From CAYGBW01 sp964348185 (lineage in GTDB: Bacteria; Desulfobacterota; BSN033; WVXP01): a stretch of 19,790 bases of DNA. The stretch lies in assembly GCA_964348185.1 (NCBI GenBank), contig CAYGBW010000031.1:1-19790 (forward strand), in the 5' to 3' direction. A program made the translations under genes and the position numbers. Positions 1 through 7,165 of this stretch are shown piece by piece; position 1 is the stretch's first letter, and the number at the start of each line of letters is the position of its first letter. A model generated the notes under the pieces. That model saw nothing but the letters and a program-made list of their open reading frames with translations. It searched no databases and was not told the origin of the DNA.

Positions 1-14
1 TCGATTCGCGGTGA

Positions 15-1148
15 CTACACATAGATCCGGGGCACCCTTTTGCCAACGGCACAAACGATTTCGTAGTTGATGGTTCCCACCATCGCGGCGATTTCATCGA
101 CGGAGAGGCCCTCACCGAAGAGAACCACCTCGCTTCCCGGTATGACGCCTTCTACGTTGGAGACGTCGATCATGCACATATCCATGCATACGCGGCCGAT
201 CAACGGTGCGCGGCGCCCGTGGATCAATACCTCTCCTCGCCCAGATAGCAACCGGCTGAACCCATCCCCGTATCCCACAGGAAGCGTTGCGACCGCGGTT
301 TCCCTGTCGCTGACAAAGGTCCCCCCATAGCTGATGGGAGTTCCTGGCGGAACGGTTTTGAGAAAAGCAATCTTTGTTTTTAACGTCATTGCTGGTTTCA
401 GCTCGACGGTGCGGCTGACCTCGTCGGAGGGGTAGAGGCCGTAGATCATGATCCCCGGTCTTACGAGGTCGTAGTACGATTCTGGAAGGTCCAATACCCC
501 GGCGCTGTTGGCCATGTGCCTCTTGGGAATCTCTATTCCCGCAAGCGCGATTCCCCGAATTACCTGATTGAAAAGCTCGATCTGCCTCTTCGAGAGAGTC
601 TTGTCCGCCCTATCCGCTGAGGCAAAGTGGGTGAATATCCCCTTCACATTCAGGTTCTTGAATCTCCGGATCCTGCTCACAAAGGCCGTCGCGTCCTCGG
701 GTTTCACCCCAATCCGGCCCATCCCGGTGTCCACCTTGACGTGCACGTCGACCTGGACAGAGGCTTTACCCGCCTCCTGATCCAACGCCTCGACGAGTTC
801 CAGGGAGCAAACGGTTTGTTCCAAGCGGGAATCGACCACTTTGTATGCTTCGTTGGGTTGAATCAAGCCGAGAACCAGGACGGGAACGTCAATGCCCGCT
901 TTTCTGAGTTGATCTCCCTCCTCCGGAAGGGCGACACCCAGACAGTTCGCTCCGCTCTCGAGCGCCGACCGACCGACCTCCACGCCACCATGTCCATACC
1001 CGTCGGCCTTGACCACGGCCATAAGATCCCTTCTGCTGCCAATCTTTCTTCTAATTTGAGCGATGTTGTGGGATATGGCCTCAAGGCTAATAATAGCCCT
1101 CGTGGATCTCTCCGCCCTGAGTCTGACTTCCCGTTGCGACATTTCCAA
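15..1148 (-). CDS. alr: Alanine racemase (PLP-dependent)
   Basis: Cytoplasmic PLP enzyme that interconverts L- and D-alanine for peptidoglycan synthesis. The N-terminal barrel carries the PLP lysine in AVVKADGYGHG (about residue 47), followed by HVKVDTGMGRIG and THFASAD. The second catalytic base is the Tyr in ISYGGTF (about 274), and the C-terminal beta domain has PVGYGDGF and GRVCMDMCMIDV. At about 377 residues it is full length for the family. Start choice: a near-perfect SD (AAGGAGGTGA) lies 8 nt before a TTG at 1148. The GTG at 1157 overlaps this SD, and the ATG at 1142 is 14 nt away, so TTG is preferred, with ATG as the alternative. No partner gene is visible; the next gene downstream lies outside the window. 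Confidence 0.96.
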   Translation of the reverse strand: MEMSQREVRLRAERSTRAIISLEAISHNIAQIRRKIGSRRDLMAVVKADGYGHGGVEVGRSALESGANCLGVALPEEGDQLRKAGIDVPVLVLGLIQPNEAYKVVDSRLEQTVCSLELVEALDQEAGKASVQVDVHVKVDTGMGRIGVKPEDATAFVSRIRRFKNLNVKGIFTHFASADRADKTLSKRQIELFNQVIRGIALAGIEIPKRHMANSAGVLDLPESYYDLVRPGIMIYGLYPSDEVSRTVELKPAMTLKTKIAFLKTVPPGTPISYGGTFVSDRETAVATLPVGYGDGFSRLLSGRGEVLIHGRRAPLIGRVCMDMCMIDVSNVEGVIPGSEVVLFGEGLSVDEIAAMVGTINYEIVCAVGKRVPRIYV

Positions 1149-1185
1149 ATGAGTCACCTCCTTAGTTTCTCGGTATAGCCTTTCA

Positions 1186-1214
1186 CAAAATTCCTAAGGC
1201 ATTGAAATAGTCAA
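1186..1214 (-). promoter_or_regulatory. Candidate sigma-70 promoter for alr
   Basis: On the minus strand, TTGACT (1214-1209) is followed after 17 bp by ATTTTG (1191-1186), in an AT-rich stretch just upstream of the alr SD. The -35 is good and the -10 is poor, so this is a tentative assignment. Confidence 0.3.
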
Positions 1215-1345
1215 TATTTTCAGACTGCTTTGGAATTACTTCACCTCCACTCTAAAATATCTTGTAATTACGAATAGTTAGCCCGTGTGTTTTCCCCACT
1301 ATGCCCGGATTTTGACTTTCTAAAAGAGGGGTGAGGTGAATTCTG

Positions 1346-1515
1346 GTAGGGGTCGGATCTATCCGACCCGCTTTCGTAGAACGCTTCAAATCTCATTATT
1401 TATGAGTGCAAATCGTAACAAAATAGTAACCATTCGATCCATAATCGTAGCCTTTTAGCCTTATCTCTTTCCTCTTTGGTGATTTTCTTACGGGTTCGAT
1501 AAATCGAACCCCTAC
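1346..1515. repeat. Pair of mirror-image 24-bp palindromes bounding an AT-rich segment
   Basis: The first unit (1346-1369) starts GTAGGGGT and folds as GGGTCGGAT-CT-ATCCGACCC. The second (1492-1515) folds as GGGTTCGA-TAAA-TCGAACCC and ends ACCCCTAC. The second unit is a diverged reverse complement of the first: they match at the outer GTAGGGGT, at GAT-TATC and at the inner ACCC. The extra GTAGGGG/CCCCTAC ends face outward, enclosing about 122 bp with no ORF. This resembles a small palindrome-ended repeat element (REP or MITE-like). No mobility gene is present. Confidence 0.6.
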
Positions 1516-1600
1516 ATTTTTGCCTTCATCCATCTTCTTTGATTCTGTGAACGGCTATTCTCGGTACAGGACTTCCTTGCATTTTGCGAAGAGGTCAAGA

Positions 1601-1771
1601 ATACGAAATCCGAATTTCGAATCTCGAAACAAATCCAAAATTCGAATTTATCAATGACCGAAACAAGGGTGTCGGGATGGTTTCCGATCTCGGATTTTGG
1701 TCATTCGAATTTGTTTCGGATTTCGGCCTGCGACGAGCTCAGCCGAGTCGATTTCGATATTCGGATTTGGT
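1601..1771. repeat. AT-rich dispersed inverted-repeat element
   Basis: The left arm (about 1601-1665) and right arm (about 1690-1771) are imperfect reverse complements made of short words such as CGAAATCCGAATTTCGAA, CGAAACAAAT and AATGACC, matched on the right by GGTCATTCGAATTTG, TTTCGGATTTCG and ATTCGGATTTGG. Reading frames through it have biased, repetitive translations and are not credible genes. It lies downstream of the amidohydrolase gene. The style matches the unit at 11334-11526, though the sequence differs. Confidence 0.6.
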
Positions 1772-1772
1772 T

Positions 1773-1787
1773 GCGGCCGAAGGCCGC
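1773..1787 (-). terminator. Stable hairpin with cUUCGg loop downstream of the amidohydrolase gene
   Basis: Read on the minus strand, GCGGCCTTCGGCCGC forms a compact hairpin closed by a cUUCGg tetraloop, about 97 nt after the amidohydrolase stop. No T-tract follows, so it is not a canonical intrinsic terminator. It could protect the 3' end of the transcript or be part of the neighbouring repeat. Confidence 0.3.
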
Positions 1788-1883
1788 CTTGAGGATCAAG
1801 TATTCTGCCATCGCCGTTCGGTCATCGGTTGGTCTTCTTTCCGACTCGACCGATGGCCCGTTGCCGATCGCCGAACCCCTCCA

Positions 1884-2714
1884 TCAAGATTCTATTCCCA
1901 AAAGCCTTGCCCCATTGAGTCCAAGAATCTTGGCTTTGGTCTCTTCAGGGAGGGGTAGGTTCTGAAGGGCGGCGATGTTGTCCTTAATGCTCTTAATGCC
2001 AGGCCAGTCGGATCCGAAAAGGATTCTATCCCGATTCTTGTCGAGATCTGGAAAATACCTGAGGAGATTCTTGGGGGGAAGGCCCGTGATATCCATGTAC
2101 ACGTTTTCATGTAAAGCACTCAGGAAAAAGGCCCGATCATACCAAAAGCCTCTGCCGCTGTGAGACTGGATGATGATCAGACGAGGGAAGAAGACGGCAA
2201 CCTCATCGAGAGCCAGAGGATCTCCGTATTTCAACAGGGCGTTGGGAAAGATGGATGAGCCGGTGTGAAACATGATGGGTATACCGAGCTCTTGGGCGCG
2301 GCCATAAAGGGGAAAAAGTCTGTTGTCGTTGGGATAGAAATGCTGGTAGGTCGGATAGAGCTTGAGCCCCCTGATTCCATGATCGCTAACGCACCGGTCC
2401 AATTCATCAACGGCATTGAAAGTCGTGAAGGGGTTTATGTTGGCAAAGGGGATGAGGCGCTCACTGGCTCTGCAGAAAACGCCAACCCGCTCATTGGGGG
2501 AGACACCTGTCACCATGGGGTTATTTTCCGCGAGAACGACGGCGTAGTCCACTCCCTGCTCGTCCAAGAAACGAAGGAGGGATTCGGGTGAGGCGAGAAC
2601 CTTCCGGAGAAGGGCCACCCTGTCGTCGCCCTGGAGCTCTCGGACCCATTTGAGGAACCAGTCATTATACTCTTCGACCTGAGTAATGTGGAGGTGGAAG
2701 TCAATAACCGGCAT
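1884..2714 (-). CDS. Amidohydrolase-family metal-dependent hydrolase (TIM barrel)
   Basis: A 276-residue protein of the amidohydrolase-related family (PF04909 type), which includes hydrolases and decarboxylases. Metal-ligand motifs are visible in order: FHLHI near the N-terminus (residues 6-10), IMFHTGSS in the middle, IIQSHSG, and ILFGSDWPG near the C-terminus, whose Asp is the usual catalytic/metal residue. GLKLYPTYQHFYPND is also typical of the family. There is no signal peptide, so it is cytoplasmic. The ATG start has a modest GGGA-type SD. It lies 55 bp downstream of the nitronate monooxygenase-like gene on the same strand and is probably co-transcribed with it. The substrate cannot be read from the sequence. 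Confidence 0.85.
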   Translation of the reverse strand: MPVIDFHLHITQVEEYNDWFLKWVRELQGDDRVALLRKVLASPESLLRFLDEQGVDYAVVLAENNPMVTGVSPNERVGVFCRASERLIPFANINPFTTFNAVDELDRCVSDHGIRGLKLYPTYQHFYPNDNRLFPLYGRAQELGIPIMFHTGSSIFPNALLKYGDPLALDEVAVFFPRLIIIQSHSGRGFWYDRAFFLSALHENVYMDITGLPPKNLLRYFPDLDKNRDRILFGSDWPGIKSIKDNIAALQNLPLPEETKAKILGLNGARLLGIES

Positions 2715-2769
2715 GTAGGCTTCCCTTTTGGCGGAAGGCTGAAGATCTCTCTGAAAGGAGAAAGCAATC

Positions 2770-3849
2770 TCAAGGGATTCGTCCCGCCAGCTTCCTTATG
2801 GTTTCTTCAGCCTCCACGACAGTCCTTTTGATCAACTCCGAAACAGTGGGTATATCCCCAATCCGTCCTGAAACCTCACCAGCCAGCATAAGGGAGCGAT
2901 CCTCGTCGTTCTCGAGAAGTTTTTGGAACCCCTCTTTTTCCATCTCAAGAATCTCCGGGGTGGAATCTACGGGTTCTCCATAGTAAAAGCCACCAATAGT
3001 CTTGACCGTCGCCTCTACGATGGCTGCGGATTGAGGGTTTCTTAGAAAGCGCATGGGTCCAAAAAACCCCCTTGCCACCAGGGTTTTTCTTTCGTCTTTA
3101 TCAAGAATTCCCCTCTTCCAGACGGGCTGAAAATCGCTCTCCCTCGTGGCAATGAACCGCGTACCCATTTGAACGCCCTCGGCACCGAGGGCGAGGGCGG
3201 CTGCGAGGGTAACGCCATCGCAGATACCACCGGCCGCGATCACGGGAACCTCCACCTGTTTGACCACCTCAGGGATCAGAACCATGGAGTGAACCGGTTC
3301 CCAAGCAACATGGGCCCCTCCCTCGTGGCCCGAGGCAATGATCATGTCGACTCCAGCGGCTTCAGCCCTTTTCGCATGATACACTGAGGGAACGACATGG
3401 AACCAGGTCATACCGGAATTCTCGATCCATTCCCTCCAGGGAAGCGGATTGCCGGCCGAAGTGATGATGGCCTTGAACCTCGCTGCGACTTCCGGATCCC
3501 TTTGCCGGTATTCCAAGGCTTCTCCAATAAGGATTCTGGCCGCATCCACAAATTCTGCAGACACCGGAACATTGACCCCGTAAATTCCCCCCGATTCACG
3601 GGTTTTTTCGGCAACCTCTGCAATAGTCCGCCGCATGATTTCCTTCGGTGTCCCCTTGCCAAATACCCGGCTCGGATCCACTGGGGTGACCTTCGACAGG
3701 TTAGTGGCCATGCCAATGCCACTGATGATGCCCAGAGCTCCCGCATTGGTCACGGCGATGCACAGCCTGTTCGTGCTGTATGGTCCCATGCCCCCCTGGA
3801 TGATCGGGTATTTGATTCCCAACCTCTCGCACAATTCGGTCCTTACCAT
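2770..3849 (-). CDS. Nitronate monooxygenase / FabK-like FMN oxidoreductase
   Basis: A 359-residue TIM-barrel flavoprotein of the 2-nitropropane dioxygenase family. Seen: the N-terminal signature YPIIQGGMGPYST followed by AVTNAGALGIISGIG; VDMIIASGHEGGAH, carrying the conserved His-rich loop; PVIAAGGICDG; and the phosphate-binding stretch ALGAEGVQMGTRFIAT. The same fold serves nitronate monooxygenases, FabK-type enoyl-ACP reductases and the enoyl reductases of some polyketide systems. The sequence alone does not separate these, and there is no fatty-acid operon here. It is the first gene of a two-gene unit with the amidohydrolase and is divergent from acs. The ATG start has AGGG about 8 nt upstream. 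Confidence 0.85.
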   Translation of the reverse strand: MVRTELCERLGIKYPIIQGGMGPYSTNRLCIAVTNAGALGIISGIGMATNLSKVTPVDPSRVFGKGTPKEIMRRTIAEVAEKTRESGGIYGVNVPVSAEFVDAARILIGEALEYRQRDPEVAARFKAIITSAGNPLPWREWIENSGMTWFHVVPSVYHAKRAEAAGVDMIIASGHEGGAHVAWEPVHSMVLIPEVVKQVEVPVIAAGGICDGVTLAAALALGAEGVQMGTRFIATRESDFQPVWKRGILDKDERKTLVARGFFGPMRFLRNPQSAAIVEATVKTIGGFYYGEPVDSTPEILEMEKEGFQKLLENDEDRSLMLAGEVSGRIGDIPTVSELIKRTVVEAEETIRKLAGRIP

Positions 3850-3920
3850 GAGACATCCCTGCGGGGTGGATCGTTCTGAATCGATCTCCCGTCCCTGGTC
3901 CAGGTATTTTCGTAATCCTT

Positions 3921-3949
3921 ATCATATACTAAAATAAGAGAAGGGTCGA
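3921..3949 (-). promoter_or_regulatory. Candidate sigma-70 promoter for the nitronate monooxygenase-like gene
   Basis: On the minus strand TCGACC (3949-3944) and TATGAT (3926-3921) are separated by 17 bp, about 70 nt before the ATG at 3849. The -10 is strong and the -35 is fair. It lies in the divergent interval shared with acs, for which no equally clear promoter was found. Confidence 0.4.
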
Positions 3950-4118
3950 TACCTTGTTTAAGGAGAGAGATCTACCCATTGTGTTTGGGCCTGTCTCACC
4001 ATGGAGTAAGGGAATCCGAATACTTAAATACCAAGGCGCTCATAGTCTTCGCGTCGTAGAGAGTGGGTTCACACCGAAAGGGGAATTGGCAACAGCCTGT
4101 TCAGGGAGGAGTTGGACG

Positions 4119-6092
4119 ATGGCCTCAGAGAGGAACACCATTACGTCCGTGATGGACGAAACCAGGAGATACAATCCACCCCGGGAGTTTGTTGATAAGG
4201 CTCATATTAGGAGTCAATCCCAATATCAAGTCATGCATCAAAGATCTATCGAGGATCCCGAGGGGTTCTGGGGAGAGTATGCCAGTGAACTTCACTGGTT
4301 CAAGAAGTGGGATAGGGTCCTCGAGGGGGACCTGACCCAGGGAGACATAAAATGGTTTGTTGGGGGTAGACTGAATGCATCATACGATTGTCTCGACCGA
4401 CACCTCGAGACGTGGCGAAGAAACAAGGCTGCGATTATTTGGGAAGGGGAGCCACCAGGAGACTGCCGGACATACACTTACCAGCAGCTTCATCGGGAGG
4501 TTTGCAGATTTGCCAACGTGCTAAGAAAGAAGGGAATCACCCGGGGGGATCGGGTGGCCGTCTATCTTCCCATGATCCCGGAGCTTCCCATTGCCATGCT
4601 TGCATGTTGCCGCATCGGGGCGATTCACAGCGTTGTTTTTGCCGGGTTCAGTGCCGAAGCCCTGGGAGATAGGATAAGGGACTGCGATGCGAAACTCCTG
4701 ATCACCTCCGATGTGAGCTTTCGGGGTGGAAAGACCATTGGGGTAAAGAGAAACGCTGATCTGTGTCTTGAACGGTGCCCCACCGTGAGGCACGTGATTG
4801 TGGTCAACCGGGGAAAAACGGATCCACCCATGGAGACCGGTCGGGACACCTGGTGGGATGAGGAAATGGCGGAAGAGGATATCCATTCGGACTGTGAACC
4901 TGAAAAAATGAATGCTGAGGATCCTCTGTTCATTCTCTACACGAGTGGGAGCACCGGAAAACCTAAAGGGGTCGTGCACAGCACCGGGGGATATCTTGTC
5001 TACGCAAAAAAGACGTTTGAGTGGGTTTTCGACTACAGGGATGAGGACACGTTCTGGTGTACCGCCGATATCGGGTGGGTGACCGGTCACAGCTACACCG
5101 TCTACGGTCCCCTAGCTGCTGGAGCAACGAGTTTGATGTTTGAGGGTGTGCCGAACTACCCCAAGCCGGACCGCTTCTGGGAGGTGGCCGAGAAGCACCG
5201 GGTGAGCATTTTCTATACCGCTCCGACGGCCATTCGGGCGATCATGAGGGAGGGGGAGGCCTGGGTGAGAAAACATGATCTGAGCAGTGTGAGGCTTCTG
5301 GGGACGGTCGGCGAGCCGATCAACCCAGAGGCCTGGATCTGGTACCATGATGTGGTGGGTCGTGGAAGGTGTCCCATCGTTGATACCTGGTGGCAGACAG
5401 AGACCGGTGGGATTCTGATCTCCCCTCTGCCCGGAGCGATTTTCCTGAAACCAGGGTCTGCAACCGTTCCATTTTTTGGAGCCGATCCTGCCGTGGTTCG
5501 AGACGACGGGTTAGAATGTGGAGTCAATGAGGGAGGCTACTTGGTGATCCGGAAGCCGTGGCCCGGAATGCTGCTGACGGTTTTTGGTGACCCCGAGCGG
5601 TTCAAGAACACCTACCTCGCCCAATATCCCGGCATGTATTTCACAGGAGACGGGGCTCGAAAAGATGGGGACGGTTACTTTTGGCTTATGGGCCGTGTAG
5701 ACGACGTGATCAATGTGTCTGGTCACCGGATGGGCACTGCAGAGATTGAAAGTGCCTTGGTCGCCCACCCAGACGTGGCAGAGGCAGCCGTGGTGGGCTT
5801 TCCCCATGAGGTGAAGGGCCAGGGGATCTATGCCTTTGTGACGCTTGGATCAGGCGTTGAGAAAGTCGAGAGCCTTAAGAAGGAACTTGTCGCTCACGTC
5901 CGAAGGGAGATCGGCCCCATTGCGACGCCAGACAAAATCCACTTTGCTGATGCTCTGCCCAAGACGAGAAGCGGAAAGATCATGAGACGGATTCTCAAGA
6001 GAATTGCCGCGGGAGATATCCACGATATGGGGGATACCTCAACCTTGGCAGACCCAGTCGTCGTGGAAGACCTGGTTCGGGAGAGGCAATAG
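4119..6092 (+). CDS. acs: Acetyl-CoA synthetase (AMP-forming)
   Basis: Activates acetate to acetyl-CoA through acetyl-AMP in the cytoplasm. Similarity to the canonical enzyme can be followed end to end: an N-terminal FWGEYASELHWF region, P-loop YTSGSTGKPKG (about 274-284), WCTADIGWVTGHSY, the adenylate motif DTWWQTETGG (about 422-431), YFTGDGARKDGDGYFWLMGRVDDVINVSGHR at the hinge, and C-terminal PKTRSGKIMRRI with the catalytic Lys near 620. That Lys is the usual target of regulatory acetylation. Start choice: the ATG at 4119 has GGGAGGA 8 nt upstream and gives 657 residues, the family's usual size. The frame stays open back to a TTG at 3954, but those 55 residues resemble nothing in the family and are treated as leader. 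Confidence 0.97.
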   Translation: MASERNTITSVMDETRRYNPPREFVDKAHIRSQSQYQVMHQRSIEDPEGFWGEYASELHWFKKWDRVLEGDLTQGDIKWFVGGRLNASYDCLDRHLETWRRNKAAIIWEGEPPGDCRTYTYQQLHREVCRFANVLRKKGITRGDRVAVYLPMIPELPIAMLACCRIGAIHSVVFAGFSAEALGDRIRDCDAKLLITSDVSFRGGKTIGVKRNADLCLERCPTVRHVIVVNRGKTDPPMETGRDTWWDEEMAEEDIHSDCEPEKMNAEDPLFILYTSGSTGKPKGVVHSTGGYLVYAKKTFEWVFDYRDEDTFWCTADIGWVTGHSYTVYGPLAAGATSLMFEGVPNYPKPDRFWEVAEKHRVSIFYTAPTAIRAIMREGEAWVRKHDLSSVRLLGTVGEPINPEAWIWYHDVVGRGRCPIVDTWWQTETGGILISPLPGAIFLKPGSATVPFFGADPAVVRDDGLECGVNEGGYLVIRKPWPGMLLTVFGDPERFKNTYLAQYPGMYFTGDGARKDGDGYFWLMGRVDDVINVSGHRMGTAEIESALVAHPDVAEAAVVGFPHEVKGQGIYAFVTLGSGVEKVESLKKELVAHVRREIGPIATPDKIHFADALPKTRSGKIMRRILKRIAAGDIHDMGDTSTLADPVVVEDLVRERQ

Positions 6093-6120
6093 AGGGATTC
6101 CGAAATCCTGCCCCTTTATC

Positions 6121-7074
6121 TCATCTTCTCGAAGAAGTGGTGCGGAGGGTCACACCGGACTCTGGATACCCAAAGAGGATGTACTTCCTGGGGTCAACAG
6201 GAACGTTGTTGACGCTGACTTCATAGTGGAGGTGGGGACCTGTTGATCGTCCCGTGTTTCCAAGCTCAGCGATGAGGTCTCCCCGCTTGACCTTCTGCCC
6301 GATCTTGACATGGGCCTTGTGAAGATGAGCATAGCGGGTGGTGATGCCGTAACCGTGATTAATGACGAGTTCCTTCCCATATCCATATGCCCTCCCTACC
6401 TTCATGACCAGCCCATCGGCTGGAGCGATGACCGGGGTTCCGACGGCATTGGAGATGTCCACGCCTTCGTGCATCTGGATCGTCCCGGTAAAGGGAGAGA
6501 TTCGGTACCCGAAGCCCGAAGTCAACCACCCACGGCTGGGAAGGATCGAGGGGGTGGAGGCCAGTTGCTCCCGCCTGCCCTCAAGCAAGCCCTCCAAGCG
6601 TTGGAGGCTTGCCTGTTCCACTCGAGCCTCCATGGATAGCCTCTCCAGATCCTGTTTGATCTGTTGGATGAGACCGGACTGGTCCTTTTGAAGAATCATT
6701 CCTTCACGGATATCCTTGGGCGTTGGACCGCCGATGCCTAGGGTGGGAGGGGGAAGGGGTTCAAGGTCTGCAACGACCCGTAACTTCGAATCGAATTCAC
6801 GAATCTTCGATATCTGGTCCTCGAGATGGGAAACCTCGTCCGCGAAAAGGGAGATTTTGGTTTTTTGGATTTGATTCACCTCTCGCAGCGATGCGAGGCG
6901 GACCCTGTCCTCTTTGGCCTTAAGATACTGCCAACTGAGCAAGATCAATGCAAAGAGAAAGGCGCCCAGCATTAGAGGGAGAAGCCCTAGCCAGACCCCA
7001 GAGATTTTGAGACGTCTTACTTTTGAAGACTTCTTCGAGAATATCAGGATGTTAAGAGGGCCTTCTTCCTGCAC
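6121..7074 (-). CDS. Membrane-anchored M23 (LytM-type) metallopeptidase
   Basis: Peptidoglycan endopeptidase on the outer face of the inner membrane. Layout: a short basic cytoplasmic N-terminus, one transmembrane helix at about residues 26-49, a periplasmic coiled coil (about 50-170, interrupted by a Pro-rich stretch), then a C-terminal LytM domain. All zinc/catalytic residues are present: HEGVD (H202, D206), RYAHLHK, and HLHYEV (H281, H283). It should therefore be active, unlike the degenerate EnvC/NlpD-type activators. Start choice: the GTG at 7074 has AAGGAG 9 nt upstream. The GTG at 7107 lies next to the predicted transcription start and has no SD. It is a separate unit, 91 bp downstream of the sigma-54 regulator gene, and convergent with acs with only 28 bp between stops. 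Confidence 0.92.
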   Translation of the reverse strand: MQEEGPLNILIFSKKSSKVRRLKISGVWLGLLPLMLGAFLFALILLSWQYLKAKEDRVRLASLREVNQIQKTKISLFADEVSHLEDQISKIREFDSKLRVVADLEPLPPPTLGIGGPTPKDIREGMILQKDQSGLIQQIKQDLERLSMEARVEQASLQRLEGLLEGRREQLASTPSILPSRGWLTSGFGYRISPFTGTIQMHEGVDISNAVGTPVIAPADGLVMKVGRAYGYGKELVINHGYGITTRYAHLHKAHVKIGQKVKRGDLIAELGNTGRSTGPHLHYEVSVNNVPVDPRKYILFGYPESGVTLRTTSSRR

Positions 7075-7115
7075 GGGATTTCTCTCCTTCCTTGTAGGCA
7101 GAAGCACTTCTGAGA

Positions 7116-7144
7116 GCTATGCCACATCATGGGCCCTTTGTCAA
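7116..7144 (-). promoter_or_regulatory. Candidate sigma-70 promoter for the M23 peptidase gene
   Basis: On the minus strand a perfect -35 TTGACA (7144-7139) is followed after 17 bp by CATAGC (7121-7116), a weak -10. The implied transcript start near 7109 leaves room for an SD and the GTG at 7074, which supports that start over 7107. Confidence 0.45.
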
Positions 7145-7165
7145 CCCCCGAACCCAAACTTCGAT

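Noticed and set aside
1584..1965. Plus-strand frames of about 100-124 codons in the alr-amidohydrolase gap
   Set aside because: They run through the inverted-repeat element and give repetitive translations without an SD. They also overlap the end of the amidohydrolase gene.
3635..3937. Plus-strand frames antisense to the nitronate monooxygenase-like gene
   Set aside because: They mirror a well-recognised gene on the other strand and have no family features.
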